From Aureococcus anophagefferens (Eukaryota > Sar > Pelagophyceae > Pelagomonadales > Pelagomonadaceae): a DNA stretch of 35,070 nucleotides. The position numbers were made by a program, and so were the translations under genes. Under the pieces are notes generated by a model. The model did no database searches, was not told the origin of the DNA, and saw nothing but the letters and a program-made list of their open reading frames with translations. Shown here piece after piece: positions 25,905-35,070 of the stretch. Positions within the stretch are counted from its first letter, which is position 1; each line of letters starts with the position of its first letter. Location: the NCBI RefSeq assembly GCF_000186865.1, contig NW_008705577.1, positions 454,439-489,508 on the forward strand. The letters run 5' to 3'.

Positions 25905-26362
25905 GGCGCGCCGTCCCCGGAAATCACCGCCGCCCCCATCCCCCGCGCTCGGCCCGCGGCGCGGCGGCGCCCGCGGACCGCCCCCCCCGCCCCCCACCGG
26001 CCGAGCCCAACCACCGCACTCGGCTCCGCCGTCTCCGCGACCCAGGTTGCGTTTAACCGAGCTGGCTTGCGGGAAGTGTGTGCGGTGGCGTCGTTGTGGT
26101 CTCGATGAGGCGCCGGCTTCGACGACTCCATCGACTTCCATCGAAGCGTCCAACGCTTCAACACCGGCTCGAAGCCGCGAGGCGTTGCTGGCGCTCTCTG
26201 CCGCCATCACGAGGTCGACTGGTGTCGCCGGCCGCTTCGTCGCGCTTCGACGTTCCAGCGGTCACCGCAGCCAGCGCGCAAGGCTCCCGCGCCAGCGCCC
26301 CGCGCGGCGCCGCGCACGCACGCCGCGCGCGACGCCGAAGAACGAGCGCGAACCGACCGACC
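25905..26362. other. Intergenic / 5' region of the J-protein gene
   Basis: The region holds C-rich runs (25979-26000), a small hairpin GAAGCGTCCAACGCTTC at 26141-26157, and an in-frame upstream ATG at 26105. That ATG would extend the J-protein by 86 Arg/Ser-rich residues ([20 protein letters not shown]), which would resemble a mitochondrial presequence. I prefer the ATG at 26363 because the canonical J-domain N-terminus follows at once. Confidence 0.4.
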
Positions 26363-27421
26363 ATGTCGAGCAACCCGAACCCGCAGAGCGACGACTACTA
26401 CAAGGTCCTGGGCGTGCACCGGAGCGCGGACGATTCGCAGCTGAAGAAGGCCTACCGGAAGCTCGCCATCAAGTACCACCCGGACAAGAACCCGGACGAC
26501 AAGCGCGCGGAGGAGTACTTTAAGGCCGTCGCCGAGGCGTACGACGTTTTGAGCGACCCGCAGAAGCGCGCGGGCTACGACCGCTTCGGCAAGGACGGCG
26601 CCAAGGCCGCGGAGCAGGGCCAGGACATGGGCGGCATGGGCCAGGGCTTCGGCGGCTTCCCCGGCGGCAGCCGGGGCCCGCAGATGGACGGGCGGCGCGC
26701 GCAGGAGGTCTTCTCGATGTTCTTCGGCGGCGACGACCCCTTCGCCAGCTTCGGCATGGGCGGCTTCGACGGCGGGCCGGGCAACATCCGCGTCTCCGTG
26801 CAGCACGGGCCCGGCGGCGCCGCGCGCATGTTCTCGACGGCGAACAACGGCGGCTTCATGGGCGCGCCGCGGCGCCAGGTCCAGCCCAAGCAGACGGCGC
26901 GCTACGACGTCTTGCCCATGGGCGCCAAGGTCGTGTTGGTGGGTCTGCAGGCCGCGGCGGAGAAGAACGACGAGGTGGGGGTGGTGGAGCGCTTCGACGC
27001 CGCGAAGGGGCGGTACAACGTGCGCCTCGACGAGGGCGGCGAGGTGCTGGCGTTGAAGGAGGCGAACCTGCAGCAGATGCTGAGCGGCGTGCGGCTGACG
27101 GGTCTGACGGAGAACCCGGACATGGACGGCAAGAGCGGCACGCTCGTCGCGACGCGGCGCGCGGGGGACGGGTCGCCGCGCTACGTGGTGGTGCTCTCCG
27201 CGACGCAGAAGACCGTGTCCATCAACGGCGCGAACCTCCTGCTGCCCCGCGGGGCGCTGGTCACGGTCGCGGGCGTCCAGGCCAAGCCCGAGCTCAACGG
27301 CCGCAAGGGCACGGTCCAGTCGTGGGACGGCGCCGCGAAGCGGTACGTCGTCCAGATCTCGCCCGCGGACCAGCTCAAGCTCAAGCCGGCGAACGTGCTC
27401 CTCTGCGCGCCCGCGGTATAG
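26363..27421 (+). CDS. J-domain co-chaperone with three C-terminal SH3-like repeats
   Basis: A 352-residue protein from ATG 26363. Residues 10-76 are a J domain ([20 protein letters not shown]) with the HPD motif at 39-41, which activates Hsp70 ATPase. A Gly/Phe-rich region follows (~85-170, [14 protein letters not shown]). Instead of the DnaJ substrate-binding domains, the C-terminus has three tandem ~52-residue repeats at 187-239, 242-293 and 297-348. Each has the form 'G..V...GL......N...G.V...D...GRY.V.L......L...NL', as in small SH3-like/KOW-type beta barrels. No zinc-finger cysteines are present. The second repeat region may bind client proteins or a ligand (inference). Confidence 0.85.
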   Translation: MSSNPNPQSDDYYKVLGVHRSADDSQLKKAYRKLAIKYHPDKNPDDKRAEEYFKAVAEAYDVLSDPQKRAGYDRFGKDGAKAAEQGQDMGGMGQGFGGFPGGSRGPQMDGRRAQEVFSMFFGGDDPFASFGMGGFDGGPGNIRVSVQHGPGGAARMFSTANNGGFMGAPRRQVQPKQTARYDVLPMGAKVVLVGLQAAAEKNDEVGVVERFDAAKGRYNVRLDEGGEVLALKEANLQQMLSGVRLTGLTENPDMDGKSGTLVATRRAGDGSPRYVVVLSATQKTVSINGANLLLPRGALVTVAGVQAKPELNGRKGTVQSWDGAAKRYVVQISPADQLKLKPANVLLCAPAV

Positions 27422-27432
27422 GCCCTCTAACA

Positions 27433-27640
27433 TGTCCGCCGGGCCTTACGCGCGGGGGTGGGGGGGCGGAAGTTCGTCCTCGCGCTCGGTCACTCGCCCT
27501 CCGAGTCACTGGCAGGCCAGCTGCAGCGGCTCGAGCCTAAAAGTCTCCGCCGGGTCTTACGCGCGGGGCGGGCGTGTCGCTTGGGGGTGGGTGGGGGGGA
27601 CGGGCGTGTGTCCTCGCGCTCGGTCACTCGCCCTCGAGCT
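27433..27640. repeat. Imperfect tandem duplication at the 3' end of the 27624-29363 gene
   Basis: Two copies offset by ~110 bp share TCCGCCGGG.CTTACGCGCGGG at their left and GTCCTCGCGCTCGGTCACTC at their right. Copy 1 is ~27433-27502 and copy 2 is ~27543-27636, with a longer G-rich middle. Copy 2 includes the stop codon and last residues of the minus-strand gene; copy 1 repeats that coding end next to the J-protein stop. Confidence 0.65.
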
Positions 27641-29363
27641 CGTCGTCGTCGGGTCGGCGGCGCCGCGGCGCGAGCTCGTCGTCGTCGTCGTCGCGGCCGG
27701 GGCTGAAGAGGTCCTCGGGGTCGTCCGGGCCGAGCGCGTCGTCCGTGCGCGGCGCCGCGAGCGGCTCGTCGACGGACTCGGAGACGAGCGCGTCCGCGTT
27801 GGCCGCCCAGGACCGCGCGCCCGGCGAGGACCAGCCGACGCGGGGGCCGTCGTCGTCCGGCGAGTCGTCGGCGACGTCACCGGAGGGCCGGAGCGTGCGC
27901 GCGTGGAGCGGGCCGTAGTCGCCGAGCCACGCCGTCGCGCGCTCGCGGTCGTCGTCGCGGTTCCGGAGCACGTCGTAGGGCCGGACGTCGCCGTCGCCGT
28001 AGTCGTCGTCGTCGTCGTAGAGCTCGTCGTCGCTGAGCGGGACGCCGAAGTCGTCCGCGGGCCGCGGCTCCGGCGGCGCGGGCCGCGCGAGGTCGCGGCG
28101 GAGCGCGTCCCAGTCGCCGACGGCGTCGCCGTCGAGGAAGGCGTCGGCGATGTCGACGGCGGACGGCGCCGGCGCCGCGGCGGGCGCGCGGGCCTCGAGC
28201 GCGCGGAGCGCGTCGTGGCGGACCTCGTCGGTCTGCGCGGCCATGGCGGCGGCGGCGGCCTTGTCCGTGCGGAGGCGGCGCCGGTGCGCGTCGAGCGCGG
28301 GCTTGACCTTGGACGTGGCCTTGGCGAGGTACTTGGGCACGCGGCGGTCGCCGAGCGCGCCGCCGGAGTACGCGGCGCCGCCGCCGCCGGCGACGGACTT
28401 CTCCGCCGCGCGGCCGCGCGCGCGCGCGGAGAACCACGGCGCGTCCTGGGCCTTGGTCACCGAGGCCGCGGGCGGCCGCTGGCGCGCGGCGCTCGACGCC
28501 GTCGGCGCGGCGAGGGGCGTCGCGCGCTGGCGCATGGGCTGGACCGGCGCCGGCGGCGGCGCGGCGGCCTCGCGCGGCGGCTCGCGCGCGGGCGGCTCGC
28601 GCGCGGGCCAGGGCGCGGGCACCGTCGACGCGTCGACGGCCCGGGCCCAGGCGGGCTCGTCGACGGCGGGCTCCGGCGGCGGCGCGTCGCGGCGGCGCCG
28701 CGGGAACTCGTCGTCCCAGCCCCTTTCGGGCACGACGTAGTCGCCGCGGGAGACCGCGCGGACCATGCGGAGGAACTCGACCTCGCTGACGGACTTGCCC
28801 GCGCGCTTGCTCCGGCCCGACGCGGCGACGACGGCGCCGACCTCGAGCGGCGGGAAGCGGCGGCCGACGACCTCTTCGAGCGCGGTGCCGACGGTGTCGA
28901 CGGCGAGGCGGTCCGGCGCGCGGCGGAGCGCCGCGAAGACCGCGCGCGCGCGCCGCGCCTGCTCCTTCGGCGGCGCGTCGTCGAAGCGCGACGGCGCCTT
29001 GCCCGACGAGCCGCTCAGCGCCGCCGCGACGCCGCCGGCGTCGCCGTCGACGAACGGCCACTGCTTCATGACGTCGTGGCGGACCTTGGGCGCCGCGCGC
29101 CGCGGCGCGGGCCCGTCGCGCGGCGCCTTGGGCGCGCCGCGCGGCCGCGGCCGCAGCATGGAACGGGCGCCGAGCTCGCCGACGGGCTTGCGCGCGATCT
29201 CGCCGAGCTGGCCCAGCGAGAGCTGCTCCAGCGCCACCTCGTTGAGCATGCATCGGATGCCATAGGCCGCGACGATGTCGACGATGGCCTCGCGCGCCTC
29301 CTTGGGGTAGAGCCGCGTGAACGACGAGACGGCGGCGGCCGACTCCGCTCGGAGCGCTACCAT
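27624..29363 (-). CDS. Unrecognised mostly disordered protein with an EF-hand-like pair
   Basis: A 579-residue frame from ATG 29361-29363 to TGA 27624-27626. The N-terminal ~45 residues are helical and hydrophobic (FTRLYPKEAREAIVDIVAAY, then IRCMLNEVALEQLSL). Residues ~135-210 look like a degenerate EF-hand pair without calcium ligands (ARAVFAALRRAPDRLAVDTV, SVSEVEFLRMVRAVSRGDY), similar in style to the protein at 301-1512. The remainder is Pro/Ala/Arg-rich linker followed by an acidic tail (DDELYDDDDDYGDGD ... GRDDDDDELAPRRR). No catalytic motif is seen. The 3' end is duplicated downstream. A scaffold or axoneme-type role would be a guess. Confidence 0.6.
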   Translation of the reverse strand: MVALRAESAAAVSSFTRLYPKEAREAIVDIVAAYGIRCMLNEVALEQLSLGQLGEIARKPVGELGARSMLRPRPRGAPKAPRDGPAPRRAAPKVRHDVMKQWPFVDGDAGGVAAALSGSSGKAPSRFDDAPPKEQARRARAVFAALRRAPDRLAVDTVGTALEEVVGRRFPPLEVGAVVAASGRSKRAGKSVSEVEFLRMVRAVSRGDYVVPERGWDDEFPRRRRDAPPPEPAVDEPAWARAVDASTVPAPWPAREPPAREPPREAAAPPPAPVQPMRQRATPLAAPTASSAARQRPPAASVTKAQDAPWFSARARGRAAEKSVAGGGGAAYSGGALGDRRVPKYLAKATSKVKPALDAHRRRLRTDKAAAAAMAAQTDEVRHDALRALEARAPAAAPAPSAVDIADAFLDGDAVGDWDALRRDLARPAPPEPRPADDFGVPLSDDELYDDDDDYGDGDVRPYDVLRNRDDDRERATAWLGDYGPLHARTLRPSGDVADDSPDDDGPRVGWSSPGARSWAANADALVSESVDEPLAAPRTDDALGPDDPEDLFSPGRDDDDDELAPRRRRPDDDELEGE

Positions 29364-29560
29364 CGCGTGCTAACTGTGCAGTGGAGAATTTGAATGCTTC
29401 CCACCTCGGATGATCGATCGGGGGCATTGCCTCACGCCTTTCCTCGTAGGACGCGGCTAAGACGCGGCTACACGACGTACATCACACCTCAAAGTCCCAA
29501 CAACCACAACCCCGCGAACTAACACCAGGAAGTTTAGAGCACGGGGAGCTCGGGACGCGC

Positions 29561-30544
29561 CTACTTCCCGAGGAGGAGGCGCGCGAAGAACGCGCGGACG
29601 TCGAGCGCCGCGAAGCCGCCCTTGGCGACCGCGGCGTCGCTCGCCCGGAGCCAGGACGTGGGGACCACGGCGAAGGCGACGCTCGCGACGGTCTCGTAGA
29701 GCGCCTGCGCGTCCGGCGCTTTCCTCGACCCGCCGAGCAGGCCTCGCGAGTACTCGGACGCGACGACGCCGTCGACGACGACCCGGCCGTGCTTCGTGAG
29801 GGGCGCGAAGAGGCCCGCGTGGCGCGCGGCGGCGACGGCGACGACGGCGTCGCGGGCGAGGGTCGCGCCGTCGGCGGCGAGGATCGACAGCTCGTCGCCG
29901 GCCGCGACGGCGCCGGCCTCGAGGACGCCGCGGTTCGCCGTGGGCACGTAGTGGCCCCGCGTGAGCGTGAGCGCGCGGCCGCCGGCGAGCTCGAGGCGCA
30001 CGAAGGTCGCCTCGGCGCCCGCGTCCGCGTGCGCGCGGAGCTCCACGGGCGCGTACGCCGCGGAACCGGCGGCGTCGACGGCGAGGACGGCGTCGCCGGG
30101 CCGCAGGGCGTCGGCGCGCGTCGGCGACCCGTCGACGAGGAACGTCGCGTGGGCCGGGAAGCACCCGAGCCAGGAGTCGTCGTCCGTGGCGTCGTCGTCC
30201 GCGTCGTCGTCGCCGTCGTCGTCGCCGTCGTCGTCGCCGTCGTCGTCCGCGTAGGAGTAGCTGTAGGACACGGACGCGCTGCTCAGGTAGACCATGGTGT
30301 CCGCGAGCTCGTTCTCCTCGACGACGTCCCGCGCCGCCGGCGCGCCGTCCTCGAGGGCGGCGATGGTCGCCGTGGCGTGCTGGTTGTACTGGGCCAGCGC
30401 CACGAGGGCGAGGCCCAGCGTCGTCACGAGCGCCGCGCGCCGCACGGAGAAGCGGCCCGCCGCGCTCTTGGACCGCGACGCCGGCGGCTCCACGACGGGC
30501 GCCGCCGACTCCAGGCCCTCCACGGCGGCGTACGACGCCGCCAT
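29561..30544 (-). CDS. Membrane-anchored hedgehog-type Hint-domain protein
   Basis: A 327-residue protein from ATG 30542-30544 (MAASYAAVEGLESAAPVVEP); the frame is open further upstream, but across sequence that does not look coding. A single transmembrane segment at ~37-51 (RAALVTTLGLALVALAQ), with basic residues before it, predicts type II topology. An acidic linker with DDDG repeats (~100-123) leads into the Hint domain, which starts at Cys128 (WLGCFPAHATFLVDGSPTRA). ADALRPGDAVLAVD, LTLTRGHYVPT (His198) and GRVVVDGVVASEYS are the standard hedgehog-type Hint blocks. The nucleophile Cys is present, so N-S acyl shift and cleavage are plausible. No hedge or other recognisable N-terminal module is attached. 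Confidence 0.82.
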   Translation of the reverse strand: MAASYAAVEGLESAAPVVEPPASRSKSAAGRFSVRRAALVTTLGLALVALAQYNQHATATIAALEDGAPAARDVVEENELADTMVYLSSASVSYSYSYADDDGDDDGDDDGDDDADDDATDDDSWLGCFPAHATFLVDGSPTRADALRPGDAVLAVDAAGSAAYAPVELRAHADAGAEATFVRLELAGGRALTLTRGHYVPTANRGVLEAGAVAAGDELSILAADGATLARDAVVAVAAARHAGLFAPLTKHGRVVVDGVVASEYSRGLLGGSRKAPDAQALYETVASVAFAVVPTSWLRASDAAVAKGGFAALDVRAFFARLLLGK

Positions 30545-30740
30545 GCCCAGCTTCGCACTCGAAAGCAGCCCCGGCTCGTCAAGATTCGTGAAGTGGGTGA
30601 AGTGCACTCTAGTTTTACTTACAGTTTTCGCGACGCGATTCTGGGGCATGGGCAGCGTGCCCAGATCCCACAGAGCGGCATTGATGCGGTAGTCCAATTG
30701 CAAAAGGGCAGCTCCGGGCAGCCTTGAGTGTCCCGCTGCC

Positions 30741-31915
30741 ATGGACGACGACGCCGCCGCCGCCGCGGAGGCGGCCCTCGCGGCGAAGAAGCACCTCAAG
30801 GAGCTGCGGCGCAAGAAGAAGGAGGACGAGGCCGCCGCGGCGGCCGGCGGGCCCGAGACCTTCGAGAGCCACAGCCTCGACGAGAAGCAGTACGCCTACT
30901 TCGTGGACGTCTACGGCGAGCTCGACGCGGCCAAGAAGGGCTCCGTGGACGCGGCGACGCTGCGGGAGAATCTGCGGGGCCTGGACGTGAAGATCACCGC
31001 GGCCGACGCCGAGGGCATGGTCTCGCTGGCGGACTCGAACGGGTCCGGGGCGGCGTCCCGCGGCCGCGACGTTTTTTTCGCGCGGGAACGCGCGCGGTAG
31101 GGACGATTTTTTCGCGCGGGAACGCGCGCGGTAGGTCCGGCGGCGTGGAGAGGAACGAGTTCCTGGAGATGATGGACGCGTTCTGGGGCCACCCGAAGCC
31201 GCCGCGCTGGCAGCTCTGGTGGACGTCCTGGCTCGAGGCCGCGCGGCGCAAGGAGAGCGAGGAGCCGGCGAAGGCGCCGAGGCGCCGCGGGTCCGTCGCG
31301 AAGCAGCTCGAGCCGCTGCGCCAGCCGACGCGCTGGGGCGGCGCGGGCGCGCGGACGCACCTCGACCCCGCGGCCGTCGCGGCCTGGAAGGCCGTCTTCG
31401 ACGGCGTGGCCGACAAGCGCGAGACCTTCGGCCTCCGGGACCTCACGAAGGCGACGAAGTTGGGCAAGGCGGCCGCGTCGAAGCTCTTCAAGCTCCTCGA
31501 CGCGACGGACGCGGGCGGCGTGTCCCTCGTGACGTTCCTCGACGTCGTCGGCGCCCGGGGCCCGCCGCCGGCCAAGGGCGCCTGGTGGAAGCCCTTCGCG
31601 TCGGACCTCGGCGAGAGCCCGCAGGCGGCGCCGCGGCGCCGCGGGTCCATGAAGCGGCGCGGGTCCGCGAGCCTCGACAGCGCGCCGTCGGACAGCGACA
31701 AGTCGTCGCTCGCGTCGCCGATGGCGTCGCCGGAGCTCCGGGGCCGGTCCCTCGAGGAGCGGCCCTCGCTCAAGCGGTCGCCGAGCCTCAGGCGCGCGTC
31801 GCGGACCGTGGCCAACGCGCAGCTGGCCCTGTCGCCGTCGCTGTCGCCGCCCGCGCCGGGCAAGCGGAGCCTGCCCTCGCTCCGCCGGAAGAGCAACGCC
31901 GCCGACGCCGAGTGA
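30741..31915 (+). CDS. EF-hand protein with small intron and Ser/Arg-rich tail
   Basis: Exon 1 is 30741-31042 and exon 2 is 31135-31915, giving 360 residues. Splicing at 31043/31134 restores a perfect EF-hand loop, DSNGSGGVERNEF (98-110), which is otherwise split between frames. The N-terminus is a Lys/Glu/Ala coiled helix (KKHLKELRRKKKEDE). A first, degenerate EF-hand half precedes it (YFVDVYGELDAAKKGSVDAA). A second helical pair lies at ~190-250 (AAWKAVFDGVADKRETFGL, KLFKLLDATDAGGVSLVTF). The C-terminus is rich in RRRGS/KRRGS basophilic-kinase-type sites. A calcium-responsive adaptor is likely; no enzyme domain is seen. It is divergent from the Hint gene (196 bp). Confidence 0.8.
31043..31134 (+). 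repeat. 92-bp intron containing a 34-bp tandem duplication, bordered by direct repeats
   Basis: The intron starts GTCCGG and ends GCGGTAG. Most of it is two near-identical 34-bp units (about 31068-31101 and 31102-31135), each a GACG(T/A)TTTTTT head followed by CGCGCGGGAACGCGCG, a self-complementary hairpin, and CGGTAGG. Both units end with a potential acceptor. The sequence at the donor (GGTCCGGGGCGGCGT, 31042-31056) recurs at the acceptor (GGTCCGGCGGCGT, 31134-31146). Removal leaves the EF-hand codons unbroken. Confidence 0.8.
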
Positions 31916-32054
31916 CCTCGACGGCCCAATTCGCAGGACCCCCGCGCCGCCGCCTCCGTCGCCGCCCCTTTAAAGACCGCTCAGACACGAAAGCTTACTC
32001 ATCGCCTTTGTGGCGGTAGTTCGGGGGAGGAGGGGGATTTCCGGGGCGCGCGGC

Positions 32055-35070
<3,016 letters not shown>

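Noticed and set aside
23532..26210. Very long minus-strand open frame (892 codons)
   Set aside because: It is the antisense shadow of the H+-pyrophosphatase gene in GC-rich sequence. Its translation is Arg/Glu/Val-rich low complexity with no domain.
27432..29393. Plus-strand frame of 653 codons
   Set aside because: It is antisense to the 27624-29363 gene and its composition is typical of a shadow. The minus frame has an ATG, helical segments and an acidic tail.

Overview
This is a GC-rich nuclear segment of a eukaryotic alga, most likely a heterokont (stramenopile) and specifically a pelagophyte close to Aureococcus anophagefferens. Four things point there. Clearly eukaryotic genes are present (TFIIH subunit TFB5, a formin, a GT25 glycosyltransferase, a hedgehog-type Hint protein, a vacuolar-type H+-pyrophosphatase). 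One protein, and possibly a second, has a heterokont-type plastid leader (signal peptide followed by Phe). Genes are packed very tightly. Two genes are interrupted by related ~190-200 bp elements with terminal inverted repeats and 8-bp target-site duplications, which is the architecture of the introner elements known from Aureococcus. The sequence is draft quality: there is a 50-N gap inside the formin, and four genes-worth of frame changes that look like single lost bases.

Layout. 1-5.4 kb: a gene tail, a TPPP/EF-hand-like protein, an ankyrin protein, a Methyltransf_16 methyltransferase, TFB5, a GC-rich tandem array and a disordered protein. 5.7-10.4 kb: a secreted/Golgi sulfotransferase, a GT-A glycosyltransferase, an SGNH esterase and an unrecognised gene of visibly lower GC. 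10.5-14.6 kb: the C-terminal remnant of a SET domain, then a large formin with a Sel1-like repeat. 14.6-20.7 kb: a phytanoyl-CoA-dioxygenase-like oxygenase, a GH28 pectinase-like hydrolase, a GT25 glycosyltransferase carrying introner 1, a membrane-anchored deaminase, an ankyrin protein and a small protein. 21.2-27.4 kb: a JmjC/cupin-8 protein carrying introner 2, a plastid membrane protein, the K+-dependent-type H+-PPase and a J-domain protein with three SH3-like repeats. 27.6-35 kb: a disordered protein, a membrane-anchored Hint protein, an EF-hand protein with a small duplicated intron, and an EF-hand/monomeric isocitrate dehydrogenase fusion.

Organisation. Divergent neighbours share intergenic regions as short as 56-65 bp. 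Convergent neighbours end within a few bases of each other or overlap at their stop codons. The genes do not form one pathway. Several (sulfotransferase, two glycosyltransferases, esterase, GH28) would fit building or remodelling of secreted polysaccharide, but their clustering may be chance.

Main points of interest: the two same-family introners, lying in the same chromosomal orientation but spliced on opposite strands, each adding exactly 12 nt to its host coding sequence; a 92-bp intron built of a 34-bp tandem duplication and bordered by matching direct repeats; the EF-hand/IDH fusion; and the orphan Hint protein.
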